DNA of 64,000 bases. It comes from Alphaproteobacteria bacterium. GTDB taxonomy: Bacteria; Pseudomonadota; Alphaproteobacteria; Micropepsales; Micropepsaceae. This document shows, in pieces, positions 1 to 7,558 of this stretch. A program made the translations under genes and the position numbers. The DNA is taken from contig PLJH01000141.1 in assembly GCA_003139615.1 (NCBI GenBank), forward strand, positions 1 to 64,000. Reading direction: 5' to 3'. How positions within the stretch are numbered: the first letter of the stretch is position 1; the number at the start of each line of letters is the position of its first letter. Below the pieces are notes generated by a model. It was not told where the DNA came from and searched no databases. It worked only from the letters and a program-made list of their open reading frames with translations.

Positions 1-2
1 AA

Positions 3-710
3 ACTACGCAGGTTGGTATAAGTGGGTCACTTCCGATCTCACAAGAGCCACACACCGCGGAACAAACCCAAAGCTCCAAAGAAATCAGGCCAGAGAGCGT
101 CCAAGATGTCGCTGCGGAAACTGTCGCTTACTACACGAAGATGTTGGCTTGGTTCACCGCGGTTCTCGCGGCCGCGTCCTTGATGCAAGGCCTCTTTTTT
201 ATCCGGGCTGATGTTTTGACGAGACGTTCTATTGAACTTACGAGGCAAGAATTTATCTCGACGCATCGGCCAAAGATAGTCGTTCATTCCGTCACATTGC
301 CACTCGATCTTAAATCCGTCCAAACCGGCATGATTATAAGCGCCTTCGTTCTTTATTTTAATGTCGGATCGACTACGGCAAAGAGTATCGAAATTCGTGC
401 CAGAATCACCAGAACGAATTTCCCTATTCAATCCGGCATATTCGTTCACGATAAAGTACCGGCTCATTCCAACGGAGTTGCCGGTGGGATGAAAGACTAT
501 TTTCAGGTCAGGTCCGATTACCTCATTAGTAGCGAACGAATTGTCCAGGAAGCTGCTCAAAAGCCAGAAGCGGCGGTCATCTGCATGGGAACGATAGCTT
601 ATCGCGATGAACTAGGAACGCGACGAGAAACCGGGTTTTGTCATAGATTTGACGCCGTCACAGAGCGCTGGTGCACCGCACAAAGTCCAGAATATGAATA
701 CGCCTATTGA
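3..710 (+). CDS. Hypothetical membrane protein, 5' end outside the window
   Basis: The reading frame is open from the first bases of the window. The first in-frame ATG is at 141, but the frame upstream already codes a plausible helical stretch (ESVQDVAAETVAYYTK) that runs straight into a hydrophobic segment (WFTAVLAAASLMQGLFFI). The true start is therefore probably left of the window. One transmembrane helix is followed by a basic linker (RADVLTRRSIELTRQEF) and a soluble beta-rich domain starting HRPKIVVHSV. This layout, a membrane anchor then a coiled linker then a sandwich-like domain, is common among unnamed accessory proteins in proteobacteria. I do not recognise a function. Confidence 0.6.
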   Translation, partial: TTQVGISGSLPISQEPHTAEQTQSSKEIRPESVQDVAAETVAYYTKMLAWFTAVLAAASLMQGLFFIRADVLTRRSIELTRQEFISTHRPKIVVHSVTLPLDLKSVQTGMIISAFVLYFNVGSTTAKSIEIRARITRTNFPIQSGIFVHDKVPAHSNGVAGGMKDYFQVRSDYLISSERIVQEAAQKPEAAVICMGTIAYRDELGTRRETGFCHRFDAVTERWCTAQSPEYEYAY

Positions 711-899
711 AAGCGCAGCCCGTCGGGCCCCGCGAGATGGCCTTGCTTGGTCGGTCCCATATTTAGACGATTAAGCCTCGTCGTATGCGCCGCAGCGCGA
801 ACAGAATACTCAATATTGTTCACATCGGGTCTGACCAACGGCGCAATTTCGGACCACGCGCCGGGGGCGTGCCCATGTCAGGCAGAGTTGGGAACGGCG

Positions 900-1133
900 G
901 TGGCAGAACCGATCACAATTACGGAAGAAATGATCTACGCAGGCGCGAAAGTGATCCTTAACGAGCTGGACAGCGAATGTGGCATTGGCCTTTCGGCCTT
1001 AAAGGCGGAAATTGCAGCTCGGGAAGTGCTCAGATGTGCGCTGGAGGTTTGGAGCCGTGGCGTTGCGCCGGAAGCGCACAGCGCGCGTTCGCCCGGCCCC
1101 CTACCCGCAGAGCTCCAAAAGTGCCGGGACTAA
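900..1133 (+). CDS. Small hypothetical protein
   Basis: I prefer the in-frame GTG at 900, which gives about 77 residues starting VAEPITITEEMIYAG; translation upstream of it is low-complexity and unconvincing. The segment ITITEEMIYAGAKVILNE has a normal amphipathic helical composition. The tail (about the last 25 residues) is rich in Arg, Pro and Ser and overlaps the end of the convergent MucR-type gene by four bases. No ribosome site is obvious. Function unknown; it may not be expressed. Confidence 0.35.
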   Translation: MAEPITITEEMIYAGAKVILNELDSECGIGLSALKAEIAAREVLRCALEVWSRGVAPEAHSARSPGPLPAELQKCRD

Positions 1134-1576
1134 CCCCGCTTGCGCTTCTTCGGTGTGCGCTGCTTGCGGCCAAGTCCGAATTTCTTCGCGAACTCGGAGC
1201 GCCTGGCGGCATAGTTCGGGGCGACCATCGGATAGTCGGCCGGAAGCCCCCATTTGGTCCGGTATTCGTCGGTGGTGAGACCATAACGGGTGCGCAGATA
1301 GCGCTTGAGCATTTTGAGCTTCTTGCCGTCTTCAAGGCAGATCACGTAATCCGGCGTGATCGATTTCTTCACGGGCACGGCTGGCTTCTGGCTCGTCACC
1401 GCGGGCTCGCCGCCTAGTCCCGTGAGACCGGCAAGCGTTGCATGCACGTCTTTGATCAAAGCGGTCACATCTCCAGCAGAAGCGCGGTTATTGCCGACAT
1501 AGGCTTGAACAATGGTTGCTGCGTGTTCGATCAGATTTGGATTCGGGAGAACTACGTCTTGTGATTTGAGCGACAT
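1130..1576 (-). CDS. MucR/Ros-family transcriptional regulator lacking the zinc ligands
   Basis: The protein has 148 residues. Its C-terminal half carries the MucR/Ros signature: CLEDGKKLKMLKRYLRTRYG, then YRTKWGLPADYPMVAPNYA and a basic tail. Family members are small AT-rich-DNA-binding regulators with one prokaryotic zinc finger. Only the first Cys of the CxxC pair is kept here; the second Cys and both His positions are Asp, Tyr and Arg. This resembles the zinc-less paralogues known in rhizobia. I chose the ATG at 1576 because GGAG lies about 8 bases upstream and the family motif (NPNLIEHAATIVQAYVG) starts just after it; a longer frame to 1666 exists but looks non-coding. Confidence 0.85.
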   Translation of the reverse strand: MSLKSQDVVLPNPNLIEHAATIVQAYVGNNRASAGDVTALIKDVHATLAGLTGLGGEPAVTSQKPAVPVKKSITPDYVICLEDGKKLKMLKRYLRTRYGLTTDEYRTKWGLPADYPMVAPNYAARRSEFAKKFGLGRKQRTPKKRKRG

Positions 1577-2115
1577 GCCGATACTCCGGGGAAAAGAGCC
1601 ATTTGGGAATAACTTTGCATTATTTGCAATACGTCGAGGCTTTCCGACAGCACGGACAACAATCATGGGTTGCGCGCGGTGCGGCCAACGACTCGCCTAG
1701 GCACGTTCCCCGGGGCCTCGTCCCTATCGGCGCCGGATATATTAAGGCATGCGATTGTCGAATTCCCCCTAGCCGCAACGCTTCGCGCACGAGAAAGGCT
1801 CCCACCAAAGTGGGAGCCAATGTTCACTCGCCTAGGTGCGCTCCGACCGCAGCCGCTGATCGGCTCTCTTGTCGGGTTGGTGCGCTTAGAGCTGATGCCC
1901 GTTTGACTTGGGCGATGTGGCATTCATCCCATGCAAGTACGCGGCGTTAGCTGTTATCACACGAAGTGCGCCGAGTGCCGGCAAACACGGTTTTGCAACC
2001 GTGCAATCACCAATGAGTCGTCGCTTCTCATACGGACAAACGAACAACCGCTCAGTGACATTCCGCGCCGGAACAGAAATCTCAGTGGCGAAGAAAGATC
2101 AGATGCATAGGCGGT
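1577..2115. other. Intergenic stretch without a convincing gene
   Basis: Frames here are short, mutually overlapping and of odd composition. The only structure I see is the perfect hairpin at 1797-1818. The sequence is GC-rich and contains two CCTAGG sites. Confidence 0.5.
1797..1818 (-). terminator. Hairpin, possible terminator for the ardC operon
   Basis: A perfect 9-bp stem (GGCTCCCAC / GTGGGAGCC) encloses a CAAA loop. Read on the minus strand it is followed by TTTCTC, a weak T-tract. It lies about 300 bases beyond the ardC stop, so it could end that transcript. Confidence 0.4.
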
Positions 2116-3063
2116 CTACGCCAGAGGCTCTCGAAGCTCCATGGCGGGAGCCGCTTCGACTCGGTCGAGTTTCTCGGCTGCGAGATTCCCGAGATACTCA
2201 ATTGCCTCCTGCGCGCGACTAGCGGCTCTGAAAATCGCGCGCGAGTCGTTGTCGAGGACCTCGAGCCACGTCGCGACATAAGCGGCGTGATCCTGCCTCG
2301 GCTCGTTGGCCAGTCCGAACGTGGCACACATAAAGGCGGCACCAAGCTCAGCAATGAGTTCCTCGAACGCATAGGCCTGCGCGCCGTGCCGCTTGCCGAT
2401 TTCGCGTCCAATGCGATGAGCGGCTCCGGTCCAGTGTGTGAGTTCGTGCAGGAGCGTGGCGTGATAGGCTTCCGATGCAGACTGCGTCTCGGTGCCGACA
2501 AACCATGCCGGACTCGGCATCTCGATGCGGTCGAGATCGCCACGGTATTGAGCCATAGGAAACCCATAGTCGATATGCGCGCCTGTCGCCTGCACAAATG
2601 CTTCGACGCTCTTATCGATTTCAACCGCGGAGCGATGCGTTGGCTCCGGCGGTGTCCAGTTTTCGACTTGCGCGGCATTGAAGACCCATGAGGCGCGGGC
2701 CATCGAGCGCGGATGGGCACCAGCCTCTTTCTCTTCATCGGACAAATCAAACTGACGATAGAACACGATGATCGAGCCGTGCTCTTTGTAGCGGACTTGC
2801 ACACCGAGCGATTGCCATTGCTTGTAGGTGGCCCAATAACCAGTGGGGAACCTTTTCGCCACCCCGTCAATCCAAAGAGAAAGAACATTGACGCCGCGAT
2901 ACACATGTTTCGTGGCAGCGTTTGTCGGCAAGTCGTTCGCGACGACTGGTGAATGCCAGGGCATCTTGTAGGTGCCTTTGGCATCTTTCATGGCGTGCAT
3001 GATCTTCGCCGTCAGCGCGCCATACACATTGAGTTTCGATTCAGAAGGAACAGTGCTGTCCAT
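2116..3063 (-). CDS. ardC: ArdC-like antirestriction protein (ssDNA-binding domain plus zincin metallopeptidase)
   Basis: The protein has 315 residues. The N-terminal ~120 residues match the ArdC-N (DUF1738) ssDNA-binding domain: MPWHSPVVANDLPTNAAT, the YRGVNVLSLW motif, then YWATYKQWQSLG. The C-terminal half is a zincin-like domain with HELTHWTGAAHRIGR near residue 204 and the downstream glutamate in EELIAELGAAF near 236. ArdC proteins protect incoming mobile DNA from host restriction. The ATG at 3063 has a GGGAGG ribosome site 7 bases upstream, and that site lies inside an inverted repeat. Upstream on the same strand are a RuvC-like protein and a small HTH protein, which are likely co-transcribed. 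Confidence 0.85.
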   Translation of the reverse strand: MDSTVPSESKLNVYGALTAKIMHAMKDAKGTYKMPWHSPVVANDLPTNAATKHVYRGVNVLSLWIDGVAKRFPTGYWATYKQWQSLGVQVRYKEHGSIIVFYRQFDLSDEEKEAGAHPRSMARASWVFNAAQVENWTPPEPTHRSAVEIDKSVEAFVQATGAHIDYGFPMAQYRGDLDRIEMPSPAWFVGTETQSASEAYHATLLHELTHWTGAAHRIGREIGKRHGAQAYAFEELIAELGAAFMCATFGLANEPRQDHAAYVATWLEVLDNDSRAIFRAASRAQEAIEYLGNLAAEKLDRVEAAPAMELREPLA

Positions 3064-3069
3064 GGATAC

Positions 3070-3126
3070 CTCCCGTACACAGCGGGAGCAGCGGAACCAT
3101 TTCCGATGCTCCCGAATGCACGGGAG
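3070..3126 (-). promoter_or_regulatory. Two tandem inverted repeats over the ardC ribosome-binding site
   Basis: Two copies of CTCCCG...CGGGAG occur at 3070-3088 (7-base spacer) and 3109-3126 (6-base spacer). The proximal arm of the first copy is the ardC Shine-Dalgarno itself. The arrangement could form an mRNA hairpin that hides the ribosome site, or act as a tandem operator. Confidence 0.55.
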
Positions 3127-3144
3127 AGCGCGCGACGCGATGTG

Positions 3145-3654
3145 TCAGAGGTCGCGACGTGTCACGCGATAGTGCGCAATGCCTAGGGCCGCCGCGTCGA
3201 ACAGGCAACGACGCCCATCCTCAGACTGCCAAGGCCTCCGCGGTGACGGGAGGCGGTCGCGCAAGATCGGTAGAAGATCGGCCACGGCCTCGACAACGTC
3301 ACCGCGACTGGCATTTTCGTTTGAAAGAAGGGCAGTTGCGATTTCTGCACGAGAATAAACGTGAACATCAATATCGCGGTTGGCAGCAAAGCCGCGCATA
3401 TCCTGCGTCAGAAGAGCAACGCGACTGCGCGGAGCCGCCTCCGTCGAATCGTTGACTTCAAGAAGAATTGCCTTTGGCCGATATAGATCGATGAGCTTGC
3501 CGAAACGCGTCATGCACCACGCACTGCGATTGGTCTTCACGCTCGCAATGCCCCAGTTGACGGGAGCCAATGGCCCTTCAAAGAGAACCCATCCAAATCC
3601 ACGCGAGGTAGGAAAGACTGCGAGAACCATTCCTGATTTTTGCGATGGGCTCAT
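3145..3654 (-). CDS. Hypothetical protein with a RuvC/RNase H-like fold
   Basis: The protein has 169 residues. It starts with a beta-hairpin-like stretch (VLAVFPTSRGFGWVLFEG), followed by AILLEVND near residue 65, an acidic helix (RGDVVEAVADLLP) and a C-terminal DAAALGIAHY. This order resembles a RuvC/RNase H fold, but the first catalytic Asp is missing (AVFPTS where RuvC has a DPG-like start). It may be a non-catalytic or highly diverged member; the fold is my inference. Its ATG overlaps the stop of the upstream HTH gene (ATGA at 3651-3654), which shows translational coupling. It lies upstream of ardC on the same strand. Confidence 0.6.
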   Translation of the reverse strand: MSPSQKSGMVLAVFPTSRGFGWVLFEGPLAPVNWGIASVKTNRSAWCMTRFGKLIDLYRPKAILLEVNDSTEAAPRSRVALLTQDMRGFAANRDIDVHVYSRAEIATALLSNENASRGDVVEAVADLLPILRDRLPSPRRPWQSEDGRRCLFDAAALGIAHYRVTRRDL

Positions 3655-3998
3655 ATGCCAAGGGTTGTCTGACCTGCCCGTGCGATAATCTCGTCCAGGG
3701 CGCGGACCTTGCCGCCCTTCGCTGTCTTGGTTCGCGTGTTGTATCGGTTGCGCTGCCGACGAGCCCTTTGCACGATAGCCCGCTCGGTCTCAGCGTAGAG
3801 GGCGGGGAACACCTCCTTCATGGGATGGCCGAATATCAGCTCGGCTCCAATCGCGAGTTCTATTGACGGACGGCGAGAGAGGCTTTCGAACTTGCAAAGC
3901 ATGCTCCCATCGATGCCCAGGAGCATTGCCACTTCGGATTGGGAAAGACCAGAACGCTTGCGTAGCGAGAGCAGATAGCTAGGTAGGGGGCGTGACAT
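3651..3998 (-). CDS. Small helix-turn-helix (XRE-like) regulator
   Basis: The protein has 115 residues. Residues 1-60 form an XRE-type HTH: LLSLRKRSGLSQSEVAMLLG then a recognition-helix region with SMLCKFE. The C-terminal half is basic (RARRQRNRYNTRTKTAKGGK). It is the first gene of the xre-(RuvC-like)-ardC cluster. Its start lacks a clear Shine-Dalgarno; the leader instead holds a bulged hairpin (4005-4029) and, further up, a TCTTGACA palindrome (4070-4088). It is the best local candidate to bind that palindrome family, though this is inference. Confidence 0.75.
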   Translation of the reverse strand: MSRPLPSYLLSLRKRSGLSQSEVAMLLGIDGSMLCKFESLSRRPSIELAIGAELIFGHPMKEVFPALYAETERAIVQRARRQRNRYNTRTKTAKGGKVRALDEIIARAGQTTLGI

Positions 3999-4004
3999 AA
4001 AATT

Positions 4005-4029
4005 GGATTAAAGCCCAGAGGGCTAATCC
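4005..4029 (-). promoter_or_regulatory. Leader hairpin of the HTH gene
   Basis: The arms GGATT-AA-AGCCC and GGGCT-AATCC make a 10-bp stem with a 2-base bulge and an AGA loop. It ends 6 bases before the ATG on the minus strand, where a ribosome site would normally be. Confidence 0.4.
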
Positions 4030-4069
4030 CGATACTCTCAAACGCAATCACTTTTGCATAGGGGGGATT

Positions 4070-4088
4070 TCTTGACATGGTGTCAAGA
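4070..4088. promoter_or_regulatory. TCTTGACA palindrome, copy A
   Basis: Perfect 8-base arms TCTTGACA/TGTCAAGA around a TGG spacer, preceded by GGGGAT. It lies upstream of the HTH-RuvC-ardC cluster. Each arm contains the hexamer TTGACA, a consensus -35 on both strands. Confidence 0.65.
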
Positions 4089-4141
4089 TTTCTTGGACTA
4101 TTTGTGGAACCGATAAAGGGTCCAAGAAGAGCCCAAAAGAT

Positions 4142-5440
4142 CTAAACAGGTTCCAGGTAGCGGACGGCCAACGCATCGATCTTCTGTTTTTCCGATTCCG
4201 GCACCACATACACACCGTTTGATTTCTCGGTCGACAGATGCAGACCCATTCGCACGGCATGTCCAATCGCCCTATGCGAAACAGGACCGCTATAGTCCAA
4301 GCCGTGAGCAGCATTGAAGCGATCGGTGACGATCCCAATACTGATCGGCAAACCACTTGGGGTGTGACTTGCTTCCTTCAGAATGGCCAACACGCGAGCG
4401 TCCATGGTGTTCCGCCACACGACACGCCGATCCGCTTGTTCGCCTGCCAGCCGCGCACCGATTTCTGAACGAAGTGTTGGATCGTCGATCAAGCTCAGCA
4501 GCGGCAACGCGATCTGGTTGACGCGCGGCTCGACCGATTCGAGCAACGGTCCCTTGCCGGGTTTGATATTGAAGAATTCGCAAAATCGATAGTGCAAGAG
4601 CCGATTGCGCAGGGTGCGCGCTTCCTGTTGGAACTCGGGCGGCAAGGTGACGGGGATATCAGGCCGCATTTGGCGCAAGCTGGTGTTCTCCGTGATGAAC
4701 CGGCTTTCCAGAGCCGGATCGTCAAATTCTCCTCGCATTGCGATAATCTTTGGGCCGAACACATGAAATGCCTGAGGATTGAATTCCTTATCGCGGTTCT
4801 GCATGGTCCGCAGGACCGGCATGCCCTTCATGTGGCCGTTGTTCAATATTTTGACGATTTCGCTGGTCGCATCGCTCAGGCGAAAATCTGCTTCGTCGAG
4901 AATGAGCGTGCCGCCGAAGCGGTCCAGCGTGTGGAACAGAGGCGAGACGGTAGAAGCTCCGCCGGCAAAAATGGGCCGGTAACAGATGGACCCGATAGCT
5001 AGTAACGCGCGCGTCTTGCCCGTTCCGTAATCACCGCGCAGGCGAAGATAGGGCACCTCATTGAACGCATCGTGGACCCAAGACAGAAGGACATAGTGAG
5101 CGGCAATTCGTTCATAAACAGGCGTCAAATCCACGTAGCGGTGCAGAAATGCCTCGATGTCTTGCAGAAGCGTCGCTTTCTCCCCATGGGGCTCGGGACC
5201 CGACGGAAGAAGTACGCAGCCATGGGCGATCAGATTGTTGGTCGGAGAGTATGGGATCAGCGTCTCGCCCGTGTTAATGCGAACCTCCTTCTCGATGTTC
5301 CACAGACCTTCGAACCTAGACACGGCAAGTGCCGTCTCACTTTTGTCGCTGTCGTAAACGAGCTCGATCAAGGTATCGCGTGCGACCGCGGCCACGGTCG
5401 GTACGCCCGCACGCGCGTTGGCTTCTTTGGTTGTGAGCAT
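4142..5440 (-). CDS. P-loop ATPase, mobile-element primase/helicase-like
   Basis: The protein has 432 residues. Walker A is GDYGTGKTR near residue 134 and Walker B is GTLILDEAD near 178. The preceding stretch (AAHYVLLSWVHDAFNEVPYLRLRG) and the following STVSPLFHTLD and NGHMKGMPVLR resemble the central ATPase of DNA primase/helicase-like proteins found on phages and islands. The C-terminal ~120 residues look like a winged-helix tail. No primase catalytic domain is visible. It is divergent from the recombinase operon; palindrome B lies between them. The exact function is uncertain. Confidence 0.65.
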   Translation of the reverse strand: MLTTKEANARAGVPTVAAVARDTLIELVYDSDKSETALAVSRFEGLWNIEKEVRINTGETLIPYSPTNNLIAHGCVLLPSGPEPHGEKATLLQDIEAFLHRYVDLTPVYERIAAHYVLLSWVHDAFNEVPYLRLRGDYGTGKTRALLAIGSICYRPIFAGGASTVSPLFHTLDRFGGTLILDEADFRLSDATSEIVKILNNGHMKGMPVLRTMQNRDKEFNPQAFHVFGPKIIAMRGEFDDPALESRFITENTSLRQMRPDIPVTLPPEFQQEARTLRNRLLHYRFCEFFNIKPGKGPLLESVEPRVNQIALPLLSLIDDPTLRSEIGARLAGEQADRRVVWRNTMDARVLAILKEASHTPSGLPISIGIVTDRFNAAHGLDYSGPVSHRAIGHAVRMGLHLSTEKSNGVYVVPESEKQKIDALAVRYLEPV

Positions 5441-5484
5441 TCACAGATGATGCACGACGAGCGCACGGTTGAACAGACGGGAGT

Positions 5485-5503
5485 TCTTGACACGGGAGCA
5501 AGA
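5485..5503. promoter_or_regulatory. TCTTGACA palindrome, copy B (imperfect)
   Basis: The left arm TCTTGACA is intact; the right arm is GAGCAAGA (5 of 8 positions). The outer flanks GGGAGT and TGTCCCG extend the symmetry. It sits between the divergent ATPase and recombinase operons. Confidence 0.55.
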
Positions 5504-5547
5504 TGTCCCGTCTGGTCAGTTTCTCCAGAACGCGAGACACTGACGCC

Positions 5548-5772
5548 ATGGAGACTCCACCCAACGAGTCTGCGGCGCACCGCATCGTCAATCGCTACAT
5601 GCCGAACGTGTCGACCGAGGAGCGCGAGCAAGCGCTGGACAGTCTCACACGACTGGCGCGCATCCTGATGCGCATCGAGGATCGGCTCGCGCGACAATGG
5701 TACGAGCAACAGATTCGCGATTCGGACGCGACCGCGGTAGAGTCGGAATTGCAGACTCCCCCATCATTATGA
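5548..5772 (+). CDS. Small conserved-looking protein upstream of the recombinase
   Basis: A 74-residue helical protein: METPPNESAAHRIVNRYMPN then a Glu/Arg-rich helix (TEEREQALDSLTRLARILMR). Its stop overlaps the recombinase start (ATGA at 5769-5772), so the two are coupled. From memory, similar short proteins often precede serine recombinases in alphaproteobacteria, which would suggest an accessory role; I cannot verify this. An in-frame ATG at 5503 with GGGAG just upstream is an alternative start, but it would lie on the edge of palindrome B. Confidence 0.6.
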   Translation: METPPNESAAHRIVNRYMPNVSTEEREQALDSLTRLARILMRIEDRLARQWYEQQIRDSDATAVESELQTPPSL

Positions 5773-7424
5773 AATCCTATTTCGGATACATCCGCGTCTC
5801 GACCCCAAAGCAAGGTCGCGGCGTATCGCTGGACGAGCAGCGGACGGCGATTTCGGCTTATGCGGATCGGCAGAGCTTCAAAATCGCAAGCTGGTTTGTC
5901 GAAACCGAGACAGCCGCGAAACTGGGCCGTACAGAATACACGAAAATGTTCAAGGCGCTGGAGCGTGGGCAGGCGCAAGGCGTCATCATCCACAAAATCG
6001 ACCGGGGTGCTCGCAATCTCAAGGATTGGGCCAATCTGGGCGAGCTCATCGACCGGGGCGTCGAGGTTAAGTTCGTCCACGAAAGCTTGGATATGCAGTC
6101 GCGCGGCGGGCGGCTGGCCGCGGATATCCAAGCCGTTGTTGCGGCGGACTATGTCCGCAACCTTCGCGACGAAGTTCTGAAGGGCTTTTACGGCCGACTT
6201 AAGCAGGGCGTGTACCCACTACCTGCCCCCGTTGGCTATGTTGATATGGGCGCCGGAATACCGAAGGAAATCGATCCGGTTGCCGGGCCGCTTGTGCGCT
6301 ACGCGTTCGAGCGTTACGCCGTGGGCGATATCAGCCTGCACGAACTTCAGGAAGACCTCGCGACGAAGGGCCTCAAGACGCGCCGGGGCGGTCCGATATC
6401 GTTCAACGGCTTGGCGCACATGCTGCACAGTCCCTTCTATATCGGCATCATCCGCATCGACCGACGCAACGAGAGCTTTCAGGGCGCACACGCGCCTCTA
6501 GTCTCAAAGGCTTTGTACGATCGCGTTCAAGCGGTCATGAATGGCAAACGTGTCCGGGTCGTGAGATCACATTCGTTCCTCTATCGCGGGATGGTGAGCC
6601 ATCTTGGTTGCACTCGCCGACTCACCGGCGAACGCGTCAAACAACGCTTCGTCTACTATCGTTGCCACGGCCCAGGCTGTCGGGAGATTGCCGTGCCGGA
6701 GCGGGTGCTGGAGAGTCGTATAAAATGCACCGCGCTCGCAATTGCATATGATCCGCAGGACTTTGGGGACTTCAGGGACTTGGTGGCGAAGGAGAGGGGG
6801 GAGATATCGAGGGACCTCAGCCGCGACAGAGAGAAGATTCGACTGCGTCTCGTCAACAGTGACGAACGTCTTGCTCGTCTGACAGACGCCCTTCTAGACG
6901 GCGCGATCTCAAAGGAGACATACAGCGAGCGGCATGAGCGACTGCTGAGCGAACAACGGGGACTGAAAGATCGTCTGGATGCTCTGGCGAGCGAACCGAC
7001 ATGGTTGAGACTGTACAGAGAGTTTGAACTCAAAAATGCGCAGATTTTACGCTACGAAATGCTGGACGACGACGAAAAGCGCGATTTGGTCAAGGAGCTA
7101 TGTTTGAACTTGGCGGTCGATGGAAAAAAGCCAGTAATTACGCTGCGTTCTCCGTACAAAGAGATCGCCGAACTGCAAGGCTTTCACTACGGTGGACCGT
7201 ATTGCGACAGAGTTCGAACTTTAGGGGGTGTTCTTGACACTGTGTCAAGAAATCCCGTTGCCCCAAGCGATTCTAAGACCCGCGCAATGCAGATACTGAA
7301 TATATTGAAATCGGTAGCAGAGAAAATTGAAGACGGTCTCATCCCTGATCTACCAGCTAACGACAATACCCCCTACCCCGCCACGAAGTCCCTAAAGTCC
7401 CCAAAGTCCAGATCGGCAGCCTGA
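5769..7424 (+). CDS. Large serine recombinase (site-specific integrase)
   Basis: The protein has 551 residues. The N-terminal resolvase domain starts YFGYIRVSTPKQG with the nucleophile at Ser11, then IHKIDRGARN and SRGGRLAADIQAVVAADY. The Recombinase domain follows (PLVRYAFERYAVGD, then PISFNGLAHMLHSPFYIG). A degenerate zinc ribbon is seen (HLGC, then CHGPGC; one Cys of the first pair is missing), and a Glu/Arg-rich coiled coil lies near residues 360-430. These enzymes integrate and excise phages and conjugative elements. I chose the ATG at 5769 for its coupling to the preceding gene. Palindrome C lies inside the 3' end of this gene, and the last residues are basic and low in complexity. Confidence 0.9.
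   Translation: MKSYFGYIRVSTPKQGRGVSLDEQRTAISAYADRQSFKIASWFVETETAAKLGRTEYTKMFKALERGQAQGVIIHKIDRGARNLKDWANLGELIDRGVEVKFVHESLDMQSRGGRLAADIQAVVAADYVRNLRDEVLKGFYGRLKQGVYPLPAPVGYVDMGAGIPKEIDPVAGPLVRYAFERYAVGDISLHELQEDLATKGLKTRRGGPISFNGLAHMLHSPFYIGIIRIDRRNESFQGAHAPLVSKALYDRVQAVMNGKRVRVVRSHSFLYRGMVSHLGCTRRLTGERVKQRFVYYRCHGPGCREIAVPERVLESRIKCTALAIAYDPQDFGDFRDLVAKERGEISRDLSRDREKIRLRLVNSDERLARLTDALLDGAISKETYSERHERLLSEQRGLKDRLDALASEPTWLRLYREFELKNAQILRYEMLDDDEKRDLVKELCLNLAVDGKKPVITLRSPYKEIAELQGFHYGGPYCDRVRTLGGVLDTVSRNPVAPSDSKTRAMQILNILKSVAEKIEDGLIPDLPANDNTPYPATKSLKSPKSRSAA
7232..7250. promoter_or_regulatory. TCTTGACA palindrome, copy C
   Basis: Perfect arms TCTTGACA/TGTCAAGA with a CTG spacer, flanked by GGGGTGT and AATCCCG. 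It lies within the recombinase coding sequence, which is unusual for an operator; it is about 310 bases upstream of the TraD-like gene. Confidence 0.6.
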
Positions 7425-7495
7425 GCTTGCGAACACGGGCGACATTCAACAAGCCCGGGTGAGCGCACGCCAGGCTGCCGAGCGCTGGGGGTATT

Positions 7496-7514
7496 TCTTG
7501 CTTCGGCGTCAAGA
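7496..7514. promoter_or_regulatory. TCTTGACA palindrome, copy D (imperfect)
   Basis: TCTTGCTT and CGTCAAGA with a CGG spacer, flanked by GGGGTAT and ACTCCCG. It lies 45 bases before the TraD-like ATPase start. Confidence 0.5.
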
Positions 7515-7558
7515 ACTCCCGTCTGCCCAAGTCGCCGATCTTCTGTAATCATTGCGGC

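Noticed and set aside
4070-4088. TTGACA as a -35 promoter on both strands
   Set aside because: No good -10 at 16-18 bases follows on either strand at the four sites; symmetry explains the motif better.
4070-7514. CRISPR array
   Set aside because: The four palindromes are spaced irregularly by more than 200 bases and lie at gene edges.
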